Shown: piece by piece, positions 22,609-34,054 of the stretch | Layout: the number at the start of each line of letters is the position of its first letter | Position numbering within the stretch: the first letter of the stretch is position 1 | Assembly: GCF_958295425.1 (NCBI RefSeq) | Contig: NC_081146.1 | Coordinates: 20,159,458 to 20,223,457, forward strand | DNA length: 64,000 nucleotides | DNA from: Solea solea | Taxonomy: Eukaryota > Chordata > Actinopteri > Pleuronectiformes > Soleidae | Direction: 5' to 3' | The notes under the pieces: generated by a model | Told to the model about the DNA's origin: nothing | Databases searched by the model: none | Seen by the model: the letters and a program-made list of their open reading frames with translations, nothing else | Program-made: the position numbers and the translations under genes

Positions 22609-24464
22609 GGTCCCATCCCATCCATTTGTATTCCCATCTTGACGGATATAATGCATATATAATGACGAGGAGGTCGACCTATGGATGGAAATTATACTTA
22701 CTAGGCATCAGACCACACAGCAGTTGCTCATCTTCGTGACATATTTACACACTGCCAAGATGTGCACCGTCACATTACATTAAATGTGGGCCAAGAGAGA
22801 TGAGAGGGGAGAGGGAAGATAAATAGAAAGTTTGGACTTAAAGGATGGATGAATATTAACCTAATTTCCGTGTCCTTTGAAATAAAATCATTGAGATTTG
22901 GAAATCTTCACTGTATTCATCCCATTTTTTTAGGCAATATTTATAATAATTGAGGCAAAAATAAATGAATGACCAAGTTTGGGTCTTGTGGCAGATGCAG
23001 TCCATGATGTGACATGGATCTTGAGACTCACTGAACACTTGTGAGCTTTAGGTTCCATAGCTGAACATTCAACGGTTTACATTTTCTCTGGTTTTTATTT
23101 GCAACCAATAACTTTGCACGGCAGTAAACGCAATCGCAGAATAAATTACATTTATATTTCATTCATGTTATTGTGAAGTGCAGGACGGTAAAGGCTGCTC
23201 TGTCTCACTGGTCACAGGATTTCCCTACTGTGTGCTAGTGGCTTCTGACCTGGTGCCAGTGGGTAGATGTACCTATGCGGCACAGTATGTGGAAACAAAC
23301 GGAGCTTTCTGACTTGCCAGTCACATCCTGTTTGCGAGACCCCTGTGGCACCGAACATCTCCCCTCCTCCCTGATGCATTCAGAGGCAGCTGTACGAATG
23401 AAGAGAGAATGAGAAGTATAGCTCAGGGTTACATTCGCCCCCTTCTGTAATGAGAACTTTTCTCTTGCACCTCTGTCCAGGTGAGAGTTGGGAATAATGT
23501 GTACCTCTGTCCAAAGGGCAAAAACCAGCATGTTATTTTTTTTTTGTGTGAAGTTATGCTGTAATACAAAATGTGGAGCAGTCGATTGGATGGTATAGAA
23601 GCTCTCCTCTTTTCCTCAAACACATTGTCCTCCAGAGATGCTCTTCTCCTCTGTTCGGCTGAGAGGTAACAAATGTCTCACAAAAGTGAGAAAAACAACA
23701 TTGATCTTTGTGGGCCTATAGCATGCAGAAAATAGTGTCAGGTGTCTGGGTGTGAACACGTACACCAATTATTCCAATCTCATGTTCCTCCCCCTCATCC
23801 GCTTCCACTAAACACAAAGACACGACATGGCCCACAGAACCGACAGAAATTGGTCCCTTCGGGGCTCCCATGGCCTTGTTACTGAGCAGACCAGAAGAAA
23901 ACTCCCACAAACACTTGCTTAGTCCCTCACAGGCCCACAGTCCCCTGATCACACCACCACTACATTTATTCAGGGCTCCAACAGCTGTTGCCACATTTGT
24001 CCTACATTTGTTCCCATTAATGGACACCACATTTTTTTCCTCCGTCACAGAGTTTGGAAGCCGAATGTCCCCTCCTGCCACAGAGTGGTCAGAGTGCTGC
24101 TGCCAGTGTGATGACTGAACGTCACCCAGCTGACAAGGCCAGAACACACAAAGACTAGAATGCACTCAGTGAAGCACATGCAGTCACCGAGGCCAAACAA
24201 TCTGACACGTGTGTCCTGGCTGCTGTGATTTAAAATAGATCAGATTTTTACATCAATATTCGTACAATACAATGCATTCATACAAGAGGGCGTCAATGTA
24301 CCAACATGTAAATGAGAAACAATTTCAAACAAAGCTACCGATTAAGTAGATATATGGAAAAACATTATGTAATTAATTGGGCATCCCTGTCCATTCCTGG
24401 AGAGATTATCAGTGGTTTATAGCTTGGCTAACACTAGACTGCATCTCAATCTCATTTGAAATTG

Positions 24465-24880
24465 TGTATGAGTCTGGGAGGTGTAGTCACCTCCCATTTT
24501 CAAGAGGAGTGACCAATGGATGTAAAAGAAAATGCCTACAACCAATCAGACCAATCATCCTAATGACATATGCAGAGTGATGGAAGACATGTCAACCAAC
24601 GTGCTTGTTGTAGTGTTCTAGAAGCGATGACTATTTAGTAATGGCGTCTAACGACTTTTGCTTCAGTGGCTGTCACGTTGGATATATACAAAAGCTACTG
24701 GACGTCGTTCTCTGTTGTCCCGCGCTCTGCCCGTCTGTTGTGCACCAGGAGTTTGTGATTGGTTGCCTTTTTGTTTAGGAGATTTTTAAGTTGGCTAAAA
24801 TGGCATCCTTGTCATGTCCATGTCTGCAGAGTGAAATGAAATTGCTGTTGTGATCACCCGTGTTTTACTGTATGCACAGT
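24465..24880 (+). repeat. family R repeat, longer copy
   Basis: Aligns by eye with 39683-39995 in the same orientation. Shared text includes 'tatgagtctgg', 'agtgtagtaacctccca'-like sequence, 'aggaggagtga', 'cctacaaccaatcagaccaa', 'cttgttgtagt', 'ttctagaag', 'atgttggat' plus 'atacaaaagctactgga', and 'cgccgttctc'. The copies are well diverged, so they are old. No transposase or reverse transcriptase is visible, and the class is unknown. Confidence 0.65.
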
Positions 24881-25347
24881 TTTCCTTTTTGGGTCATAGC
24901 AATCATTATTATGTGGATATGCTTGTGGGCCTTTTAAGCCAGAATCCATACAGAGTTATGTTTTATACAGTCTGTTGGGTCTGGTAAACATTGGTAATAC
25001 TTACACTCAATGACTTTTAAGTCTCTGTATTGATACCAAAAAGACTGAACAAAATAACTCTTTCTCACAGAGAATCACAGAGTTTCTGCTCAAACACCAG
25101 TCACTCACCTTGATGAGCTGTCTGTTTTCAAACAGCAGCTTCTTGGTGGCTCAGCAAATGGAAATCTGTCAAGAGATCCACATGCTAACGCCGAGACAAC
25201 CTGCAGGCACTCTGCATTGAGCAGCAACAGATGTTCATTATGTTGTGAACAGGCCTTGTCTGCTGCATGGAAATCTTGATTCATTTCATAAACTGCCTCC
25301 CACTATTGTCATTTTTCTCCTGACTTGGCATTTAACATGTCAGTTGA

Positions 25348-25359
25348 GGGGGGGGGGGG
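25348..25359 (+). repeat. G12 homopolymer
   Basis: Twelve consecutive G. Confidence 0.95.
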
Positions 25360-25536
25360 AACATACGACACATAATTGTAACGACCAATGAATAAAAATG
25401 ATACATAGACCGTGATGGAAAAGATTATCCTTTATCAACACGATACATAAACCAAAATCACAATTGTAAATCTAGAACACTCAGATCTCTGGGCAACCTG
25501 GGTTCAATTGTACCTTGTCGTCCTCTGCTGAGTGAG

Positions 25537-25559
25537 CCCCCCCCCCCCCCCCCCCCCCC
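25537..25559 (+). repeat. C23 homopolymer
   Basis: Twenty-three consecutive C after 'agtgag', continuing into a C/T tract. The opposite strand is a G23 run. Confidence 0.95.
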
Positions 25560-26239
25560 TCCTCTCCTTATGCTAAACTGGCTTAACTAGCTTAGTTAAA
25601 GAAAATTCCCATGAAATATCTTGAAAAACAGCAGAGTCAGTGGATCTTAAGATTTTAAGACTGTGTGACACGCTCAGACCTACGTGAGACTTTGTGTCGA
25701 GGGACAAAATTATGTCCTCTAATAGCCTCTGGCATCCACCGTGCCTGTGACAAATGTTAAAGCCTCAGTGAAGGACAAGATCCACATGAGAATAATAATT
25801 CATCTCAAATCAGGAGTTAAAAACCAAAATGGGACTGCCTTGTCTCCAGAATCCGTTTTTTTTTACTATGTGCCAGATGGTACCAGATAAACTGTGTTGG
25901 CTTTTCCAGCATGGCCAGAAAAGATGACGAGGACATTCCAACTTTGCACCCCACTCATTACCTTCCCCAACCGGTTGATACATCCGCAGCATCCTCCCCT
26001 TTGTCCATCCGTCCATCTGCACAATCCCTGACCCCTTGTTGCCTCTTCATCTGTATCAGTCTGTATCCCTCATGGGAAGGTGTTCCACACATCAAAGTGT
26101 CCCACCACCGTCTTATTCAGGGATAATCAGCAAATGTGGGATAATTGGGTGTTGGTGGAGGTTCCCCCTCAAGCCCACTGTGCCTTTCTGACAGAAAAAG
26201 AACATAAATAAAAGAGGAGAAGAATGACAGGCTTGTAGC

Positions 26240-26420
26240 CCGGAGCAGAGGAATGACAATGAAAGCTAGGAATAGTGAGTGATGACATGCATATCAATGG
26301 CACCTCTGCAAGGTAAACAATGACTCTTAATCACTAGGCCAAGTTTTAATTAAGATGATGGCAGAGTAATTATTCCCCCTGACAGGGATCATTGAGCCAG
26401 GGAGTCCATGTTCTGATTAG
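26240..26420. promoter_or_regulatory. candidate conserved non-coding element
   Basis: Repeat-free text with 'gacatgcatatcaatggca', 'actcttaatcactaggcc', 'agttttaattaagatgatgg' and 'agagtaattattccccctga' in close succession. The homeodomain and octamer-like cores and absence of ORFs suggest an enhancer. Inference only. Confidence 0.3.
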
Positions 26421-26936
26421 GGCGTTCAACCGGATGCTTCCCATCCTGTAGGGAGGCAGTAATGACATGACCTCTTGTTTTCAGAGGACAGATGGGTGGT
26501 GCAGGGAGGGAGTCTTTTCTTTTTTATCTCACTTGGCCGAGTACACTTCAGGAAAAAAGAAGAATCGTCAACATACCAGTAAGAACAGAGGGTCAAAAAT
26601 ATAAACTTTGGTAACTCCTTAGGTGACCTTTTTTCCCCTTTCACTCTTCACACCAGGCTAAAGGCCAAGGTCAAGTCTATTTAGGAAGCACATTTAAAAC
26701 AATCCCTATTGCCCAATGTGCTGTGAGGCAAACGCCACTGAAGCAGGGAAGATATCCAAAAGCGAGCTGTGAGCAAGTCACGGAAAACGACTTCCACTAC
26801 AGGCAACGTCTTCCTGTTTGTTTTTGTTTTATTTCAACTTTGACAATAGGGCCATCAGGAGTGTAGCTTGCTGTTGTTAGTGTTTACACACTTACAGACC
26901 GTAGCTTTAAAACCCAATAGGGTTAGTAGGGCTGCA

Positions 26937-27052
26937 AAGATGAATCGATTACTAATGTGAACCTACCGTCTCAGCCACTGTCAGCTCACACCGGCTCCAG
27001 CTCCCTGTGCAACCGTCCAAGTATAAGTGATAGATAATGAAAGGATGAATGG
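26937..27052 (+). repeat. two repeat ends: 'gggctgcaaagat' and SINE-like 3' end
   Basis: At 26937 'gggctgcaaagatgaatcga' followed by 'ttac' resembles one end of common fish elements with 'agggctgcaacgattaatcg' termini. From 26978, 'ctgtcagctcacaccggctc', 'gtgcaaccgtccaagtataa' and 'gtgatagataatgaaagg' match the 3' end of the SINE-like family at 13256-13631, in plus orientation. Confidence 0.5.
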
Positions 27053-28319
27053 ACATGCCTATAAGAAGTGAAGTTAAGTTCCCCGGACACACTAGAGAAG
27101 CCAAGAAGTGAAAGACTGATAGAGTTGGTTTGGGTATGGTTTGGTTTGGGACTTTCCTCTTCAGCTGTAAAGTCAACTAGAGGTTACTGTCTTCATATTT
27201 ATCCCCTGTACAATATTAGCAATAATGCAGATTAGAAAGGGAAGTCGAGTGCATGGATTAACTTTAAATACCTGCAATAAAACAAAGGTTTGTCACGAAA
27301 TCCACCTAACTCCAAATACTTGCAGAGTTCGATTTGTATGATATTCACACTTAACTTGATATTCATCCGCTTGTTATGCCCTCCAGACAACTGTGTCAGA
27401 GGAATGCTGCTAATTTTCTCCACTGTATCGATTGGTTTTAATTGAAGTCAGCTTGTTTCTGCGTTTGAAATCCAGCGGGACTGCTGATGCTGGCCTTTTA
27501 AAAAGTTCTGAGCGCCGCACATGCGGATGAATTATTCACCGCTGTTGACTGCACGAGTCCACCGCTCTTTACTTATGAATGAAAGGGCTGTGACGTGGCA
27601 TAAAACCTGCCCCGATTCTCTGAACCTACTTTTACCAACAAAGACTTTCTGCACGGCTGTCGCTCCATCCACATTATGGCCTTTGGGAGGTCAGCAAAAT
27701 TTGTCAGTGACCATTTTTTATTTTATCACTCAGGCTGTTCTTTAATTCAACACATGTCCTGCCTTTCAGTTAGTCATGCCCAGGAAGATGTAGTATTACC
27801 GATGGCTGAACAGCTATCACGTCTATCAAATGAAATAGTTGACCGAGGCATTAATCATCCTCACACAGCTGTCATAGCAGCTGTCATTATATCCTTTGAC
27901 AGCCAGCCATCTTTCACTGAATATCCACAGTTTGACATCTGAGGCCTCAAAACAGGTTGCTTGATTATAAAGTGAACACTGACCTTTAAAGAAAATCCTT
28001 TCACTCAAAAAACCCTCTGCAGTTCATCTTTCCCTCCCTCCAGATAATGCAAGATTAAGTGCTCTCACTTTATTGAAATGTAAGCACATTTACATGAACG
28101 TGGTATGCATATCAATACTGTTGTTTTCCCCCTGCTCAAATGGCTTGGTACGTTTCTCAGAGGTTGAACAGTGCTTCTGGTAATCACATGTGTTAACAGT
28201 AGGCAGGCATGCTGTCAGAAACTAATAGGCACAATCTGTGTTTTCCACAGAAAACCAGCATCTGGTTGAGGACAAGTCGCAACCCACTGATTTGCCAAGT
28301 CCAATTTCCAAGCCTGGAG
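27053..28319. other. unique DNA with CNE-like part, no gene seen
   Basis: No repeat or gene was recognised. The segment at 27700-27930 is listed as a regulatory candidate. Confidence 0.45.
27700..27930. promoter_or_regulatory. candidate enhancer with duplicated CAGCTGTCAT
   Basis: The 10-mer CAGCTGTCAT occurs at 27866-27875 and again at 27878-27887, with TGACAG on the opposite sense at about 27898. CAGCTG is an E-box for bHLH factors and CTGTCA is the core recognised by TALE homeodomain factors such as Meis and TGIF. ATTA-type cores, such as 'gaggcattaatcatcc' at 27845, lie beside it. Overlapping ORFs at 27676-28008 have no motifs. Confidence 0.3.
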
Positions 28320-28530
28320 TTTATCGTTTCAGCACCATGTTGGTTTTTGCAACCAGAGGAAAACCATTGGAAGACGTCTGACTGAGAGCTTGTCAAGTGC
28401 AAGTCCACGTACTCACGCAACCAGGCACCTATAGGTACTATCTGTCAATCATATTGTACCCCAATACTTTATCCTCCTGTGACTCTAAATCACGGAAATA
28501 ATTTACAAAATGGAAATCATGCTGTATTGA
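28320..28530 (+). repeat. family R repeat fragment
   Basis: Contains 'tttcagcaccatgttggttt', 'ttgcaaccagaggaaaacca', 'tcctcctgtgactctaaat' and 'aatttacaaaatggaaatca', the word order of a known teleost dispersed repeat. Part of it aligns with 18530-18690. It abuts the MITE at 28542. Confidence 0.6.
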
Positions 28531-28537
28531 ATAAAAC

Positions 28538-28796
28538 CTAACCCTTTAACCCCCGAGCGTATCGCAGAAGACACGTTCGCACAAGCGCATTTTGCATCCC
28601 TGCGATTACACGACGGTTTGTGCGATCAGAAAAAAAGAAGTTCCGAGTCAAAGCCAACGTGTGGTATATTATGGTAATTTCACTCGCACTGTTGCAGGAA
28701 GACAGCGAATCAGCGTCTTTGGTGCCAGAGGAGAGGATTGGAAAAAACACCTGTACATAGTTTCCATGCAATAAATTGTCAATAACTGCCAGATAT

Positions 28797-28827
<31 letters not shown>

Positions 28828-29162
28828 TATGTTTATTTCGGTCATGACATTTAGATCACTCATCACACAACAGTGCAGTTCCCACAATACACATAACCGA
28901 AAGGGAAAGCGGGAGAAGCAAAAGCTTATCTAGTCCCGCCCCCATTATCATCATACATTTCATAGTTATTATTATTATTTATTTTTTTTATGACATTTGA
29001 CAAAGAAAACATGTTTCAGTATCAGGTAGCACTCATATTAAAAGTTATTCTGGAAAAATTTGCAAATGCACTTACTCACAGGACATTTTCTGGCCCTTTT
29101 ATGATTAAAATAAACAAAAAAGTCCAGACTGACATTTTGAGGCTTAGGTGATAAAGGGTTAA
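28538..29162 (+). mobile_element. CCCTTTA-ended MITE, copy 2, best ends
   Basis: The left terminus is CCCTTTAAC from 28542, preceded by CTAA. The right terminus is GATAAAGGG ending at 29158, followed by TTAA. Reverse complementing the right end gives CCCTTTATC, so the terminal repeats match at 8 of 9 bases. CCC-starting ends next to TTAA are the signature of piggyBac-superfamily insertion. There is no coding capacity. About 240 bp in the middle (28795-29035) are a later retroposon insertion. Sister copies are at 6690-7055 and, inverted, at 51690-52110. Confidence 0.75.
28795..29036 (-). mobile_element. retroposon 3' end nested in the MITE
   Basis: Starts with (TTTA)n at 28796-28828, then 'tttatttcggtcatgacatt', 'aaccgaaagggaaagcggga' and 'gaagcaaaagcttatctagt'. 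Read on the minus strand this is a LINE 3' region ending in '..gaccgaaata' and an (AAAT)n tail, common in fish. Copy 1 of the MITE reads straight from 'gccagatt' to 'gaaagttattc', so the insertion limits are visible. ATATT at both borders could be a short target duplication. Confidence 0.7.
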
Positions 29163-29789
29163 ATAAGTGACTGAGACCATAATCTGGAACATGTTTACTA
29201 ATCTTATAAATTACATTCAGGTTTCAGGCACTTCCACATTTGCTCCAATCTCCGGACTCTCAGTACAAGTGGACCTTGATATAAAAGAAAAAAATAAGTT
29301 ATTAAAAGTATTGGATTTCTATATTTAAATGTGTCATTCAAAATATAGTAGAAAGGTTTTTTTTATTATCATCCCATCTCTAGCTGTCACGTTTGTGTCT
29401 CTGGGCACCTGTAACACAAACAAACTAATAACTTGTGTTATGATCAATACAGGAATAGCTGGAGTGAAATTAACAGTCTCTTCAAAGTGCATGTCACATT
29501 GTCTCTCAAAGCAATAAGGTTGTGTCGGTCTGGTATTTACAGCTCACTTTTACTGGAGATAAAATGACAGCTAACAACAAAATATGGACACACACTACAC
29601 ACACTTTGAGTCTGAATCAAAGTTCCTGCGAGTCCTGTAGATTACGGCGATTTATGTTCAAGCAAAAACACTGCGTCTGTGTTCATAGGATATGTCTTGA
29701 TTAGGGCTTGTCATTGGAATGAGAGTTCATCGATATTTATAAATGTCATGATTAATAATAATTACATTTCCTGAGTGAAAGTTGAAGAA
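29163..29789. other. mostly unique DNA
   Basis: A short piece at 29222-29262 ('caggcacttccacatttgct') resembles family R. The remainder shows no gene or repeat. Confidence 0.4.
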
Positions 29790-29935
29790 ACCATTTTTAT
29801 CAGTTAAGATTAGATAAACTTTATTCATCCCCTTGGGGAAATTCAAGTATCCCGTAGCTCACATTGGAGTAACAATACACATAACAATGCACCCAACCAT
29901 AAAAACATGCAACAATAAAACAAAGTTTTAGGTTA
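29790..29935 (-). mobile_element. LINE 3' end, reverse orientation
   Basis: 'agattagataaactttattc' followed by 'atccccttggggaaattcaa' is the reverse complement of the fish Rex/L2-type 3' end, 'ttgaatttccccttggggat..aataaagtttatctaatct'. The A/C-rich stretch to about 29930 is probably part of the 3' UTR. Confidence 0.65.
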
Positions 29936-30046
29936 CTGGCTATAAAAACATCTGATAGAAGTCACTTAAAACACTAAAAAACATGAGAAGTCACTAAAAC
30001 AAAACGTGTCACCAGAACTGAGCTAAGTTATTAAAAAGCCTGATGT

Positions 30047-30056
30047 ATTATTATTA

Positions 30057-30098
<42 letters not shown>
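30047..30098. repeat. (TTA)n microsatellite
   Basis: About 17 TTA units with one interruption. Confidence 0.95.
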
Positions 30099-30099
<1 letters not shown>

Positions 30100-31989
30100 A
30101 ATATGGATAGAAAACAACAAACCAACATTACAAATCTAATGTGTAACAATCAAAGGGACCATGTTATAACTTTGTATTTTCACACAATGCATCATCATTG
30201 ATATTTTTTCATGTTGCCATTGAAGAAAATTGCGATAATTAAAACGAAAGATGGAGCTAAGCTGTGATTCGCAAACAGAAACAGAGACTCGACAAACGAC
30301 AATCATCAATGATTAAACACATACTTGATCTAAGGCCTCTTCTCCCCTCCCTGATAAGAGCCTGTGCTTTCAAGTGACATAAACTGATATTTTCTCCTCA
30401 GTTAAACACACGTCTGAAATAACGTCAACACATTGTCTTGTTTAACTATTTAGAAACTCAACTCATATTCACCAGTGCAAGTCCCGTGTGTGTATATTGT
30501 GAAGTTGTGAAATTGAATGCAGTGGTTTAATATGATTTGGATTCGATGAACTCAAATGAGAAAACTGAAGGAAAGTACACAGTATGAATAGTGTATAGAC
30601 AGATTAGAGCTGTAATAACAATAAGAAGAAATAGTCGACTGGTTGACATATGAAATCATGACAAATCATTATGAAAAATAACAGAACAGTCCAGACTGCT
30701 GATAATATTGATGACGAGGATCTTTATGTTTATAGGAATAAAGAGTAAAGTGAAGAGAGTTAATAATCTAATGCCAGAAGGAATTGTGCCTGGCTTTGCC
30801 AAATTCAGAACCTTGGAGAGAGACTTTGACATATAGATTTATAGATATTTTAATGAAAGAGTGTTTTATGAAACCATATTGCAAATAAAGATGAGTCAAA
30901 CATGATGTGCTCAAACTTACGACTCACTTCCAGTCCTTAGTGACGACCTTTAATGTGTTTAAAAGCAACCGACCAGTTTCGCAACACGATCTATTCTATT
31001 TACACGTTTTTTTCTGGAGCGCAGGAAGACTCACCATGCAGCACATTTATTACAGCCTGGTTTCTGATGACCTTCACGACATTGCCGGGTTAATCGCAGC
31101 ACCTCAGTGTGATATTTTACCCTTTAATATTATTTTTTTCCATTGAGACAATTGTTGTATCATATGAGGTCTGTGCAGGGTTGGAGGGGAGCTGCATGCT
31201 CACCATGGGAACCCAGCAGAGGAACCAGAACTGAGAGGGCGAAAGCGGTGAACGGTCTCCAAGCAGTGCATACGAAAGCCATCGTGTCATTGTGTGATTT
31301 GTTTACACTTGTCTGTTTGTCTACAGGCCTTTGGTCATGGCTGACCTGTGAGCTGAACTCACAGATGTTGTGCTTGAAAATACTAAACAGATTGTTTATT
31401 CCAATGTGCCGCGGCTGCTGATGTGCCCTGGGTGTACGGCTGAGAAATGACAGCCATAACCACCACTGCTGCTTCGCCTTGAACTCTCTCTCTCTCTCAT
31501 TTCCCATCTCACCTCTCCTTATCTGCCTCAGAATGACATTGTGACTGAATTCCAAATGAAACCCGAGCCCTGGCAGAATGAAACTGATGTGTTGAATGCT
31601 AAGCTCTGCATTACGGCGTGATGATAATGGCCTGTGTTTTACGAGTTGTCTCGGCGGGTCCACTGGTGACCCTCCCCTCCACGACCCGCCACATCCTCTC
31701 ACTCCTTTAATCTTGACGGGGAGCTGAAATAAATCCCAGACGTTGTAAACTCTACAAAAAAACAACAACATGTTGATATATTTTTCACTTTTAGCATTTT
31801 TACCATTGCCAAATAGAGTATAGCCCTTTGCACTTTGGCACTTTATCACCCAAAAAACGTACTTTAACTATTCTGGCTTGTCATAAGTAACATGTTTTTT
31901 TTTTTTTATTCACATTTATTATGTGTGATCTGGTCTAAAATGTCTTTGTGACCCTGTCCCAAGTCTTTACTGCCATATGTTTTGTCTTA
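30099..31989. other. unique DNA, no gene seen
   Basis: Contains the longest ORF of the window, 229 codons on the minus strand (31160-31849), overlapping a 92-codon plus-strand ORF. It has no recognisable domain, carries a poly-acidic/basic patch from a (CT)n tract at 31484-31499 and is probably chance in balanced-composition DNA. The region 31020-31660 is otherwise repeat-free and may hold CNEs. Confidence 0.4.
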
Positions 31990-32118
31990 TTTCGTCATAT
32001 TTGTGAATAATTACACTGCAAGAGACTGAAGATGGAAATTAGCCACTGGCTATAATCTTGTATATTTACATAATATGCCTGGTCCCTATTTTAAATAAAT
32101 AAATAAATAAATAAATAG
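31990..32118 (+). mobile_element. LINE 3' end with (AAAT)n tail
   Basis: 'gactgaagatggaaattagc' followed by 'cactggctataatcttgtat', 'atttacataatatgcctggt' and (AAAT)n at 32092-32118 is the 3' end of a common fish LINE. The element is 5'-truncated, and the left edge is approximate. Confidence 0.65.
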
Positions 32119-33660
32119 CATTTTTTTTTCACATGCTGCACACAGAGTGATGCATTTTACACATCAACTGAGCAGAAAGACACAGCATTGAATGGCTTCA
32201 TGTACAGCAGCACTATGAGGGTGAAAACACCAAAGAGGCACCCATGAAATGTTGCGGAAGATAATTTTACTGCTGGACATACGAACACTATCATCCGATA
32301 ATGAAGATGCGTTCTCGAGCAACAGCAATCCTCCACTCCCCCAAACAGCTGCCTGGCTACGTGCCTGTGGCGATCTACCTCTGCACCTCACAGCTCCAAG
32401 TTCCCCCGGACACAGTGTGGACAACATAACAAATAATAAGGTCAAAGACAGACAAACAACACATACTGTATGTTACTGAAGCACTATAGAAAATACTTCT
32501 CTTGTGTCAGTGAGTGAGTGTGTATGAGAGACGGGAAAACTGGGAGCATAGATATCTTTGTTTATCACTAGTTAACCGCAAGGCTACTGCTAATATCTGT
32601 TATATGACCATGTGTGTTCAGCACACAGATAGAGAATTGTGCTCAGATGATTCTGTGTAGATGTTTAACACCATGGATGATTTCACAACTCTGGAGAGTC
32701 AAGGGAAAATTGTGTTTATCCTTCCATTCCTGGTATACAGGAATTATAACAGGAATATAATTTCAAGGATTAAAAAAAAAAAAAAGAGGGCAACTTGAGT
32801 TTATTAACTTAAATTAAACACGCCATCCGTTACATTGCCCTTGAGTTGTAGACTGTGACTGAATCGAACTTCAATACCGCTTCCTGCATTAACACTTGTG
32901 CTTTGCAGTTAGTTCAACGTGTCAGCTCCCAAACAGTACCCGTCTCTATTTCTCCCTCTTCCTCCTCCGCGTGTCCTTTAAAGAGACATAAATGAAGAGA
33001 GCATGCTAATTTCAAGCTCTCCATGTCTCTTCTTCCATTCTGCATGTTCAGTCTGTGTCTTTAGTTGATGTAGCAGAGATATTTGTGGCAGAGACGCAGA
33101 GACGGGCACTGCAGATATTCACTTTAATAAATTAGTATCACTCTCTTTGAAGCGTTCACGTCTTCCCATTTTATCTCTCCGAAAACAATGATAAGCATTT
33201 AATGGTGCACATTAGCTTGAAACCCATCCAGGATCAATATTATCTCCACTCCTGTATCTATAACTATTACTTTGAATAGTTTGAATTTCATTTATAACGT
33301 TTGTGATACGATGATGATTTTAGGATTTTAAGTAGATATGATCTCTTTTTCCAGAACTATGCAGACAGAGTTGGATCTCCAACACTGTTTGGTCAGCTGT
33401 GGGGTTTCTCATTCCCACAGGCTCACAATAAGGGTCATTTTCAAACAGGTTGGAGACGTGTTACACTCATCAGCAGCACCGTGGATTAGCCCTCTTGAAC
33501 ACACCGTGCAGGACACACAAGCGCACGCAGCCTTTTGGCTATTGTGAGTCTGTCTGAAACTGATTTACCGAGCCTCTGCATCATGTGGAAAATAATATTA
33601 CACCAGGTTGAAGAACATTGATGAAACCAATAACAATAACAAATGAACCAAAATGTACAT
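32119..33660. other. unique DNA, no gene seen
   Basis: Repeat-poor. The 32940-33250 part (for example 'gagagcatgctaatttcaag', 'aatgataagcatttaatgg') has a CNE-like look. ORFs are short and unconvincing. Confidence 0.4.
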
Positions 33661-33665
33661 TTACA

Positions 33666-34054
33666 TTATCCAAAGCGGAATAAGCTACATAGAATAATTC
33701 TTGGAAAAAAATCCACTAGATAGGAATGGTGGACTGACAGAGGGTGAGAGTGTAGAAGTGTATCCAAGTCCAAGGGAGGGGGTAAAGTAAGTGCTAGGAC
33801 AGAAGATGCTCTTGGAAGAGCCGGGTTTTCAAGAGCTCTTTGAAGATAGACAGGGGCGTCCGGTAGGTCATTCCACCAGCGTGGAACGACACACAAAAAG
33901 AGTCTGGATTGTCTTGTGCGGGGTGTAGACGACAATCCTTCGATGAACAGAGTAGTCGAGGGGTAACATAAGCCTTTAAGAGAGCAAAAATATCAATAAA
34001 ACATGATACTGCATTTCCTGAAAAAACCTGGTTCCATTGTTGTGAAAGCAACAA
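33666..34054 (-). pseudogene. LINE reverse transcriptase C-terminal fragment, frameshifted
   Basis: On the minus strand, PRWWNDLP (33861-33884) and FKELLKTRLF (33815-33844) are in different frames 16 bp apart. Together they give the well-known C-terminal pattern of L2/CR1-like LINE ORF2 proteins ('..aPrlWNsLP..sFK..LKThLF'). The frame upstream of PRWWNDLP continues 'RTRQSRLFLCVV'. The frameshift and missing palm domain make it a dead fragment. No endonuclease part was seen. Confidence 0.8.

Larger units (their letters stand above)
20861..24464. other. mostly unique DNA, no gene seen
   Basis: Repeat-poor. It holds the CNE candidate at 21130-21480 and a small 11-bp tandem at 22580-22608. At 23716-24165 an open minus-strand frame of 149 codons overlaps an 82-codon plus-strand frame. 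The local base composition is balanced and stop-poor, and neither frame shows a known domain, so no gene is called. Confidence 0.45.
24881..26936. other. unique DNA with homopolymers, no gene seen
   Basis: Holds a G12 run and a C23 run, and the CNE candidate at 26240-26420. Nothing coding was recognised. Confidence 0.45.

Noticed and set aside
23716..24165. 149-codon minus-strand ORF opposed by an 82-codon plus-strand ORF
   Set aside because: The amino-acid text shows no family signature and both strands are open, which indicates local composition and not coding. Worth a database search but not callable.
31160..31849. 229-codon minus-strand ORF, the longest in the window
   Set aside because: No known domain or motif. 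Part is encoded by a (CT)n tract, and it is opposed by open plus-strand frames. Chance openness is the simpler reading.
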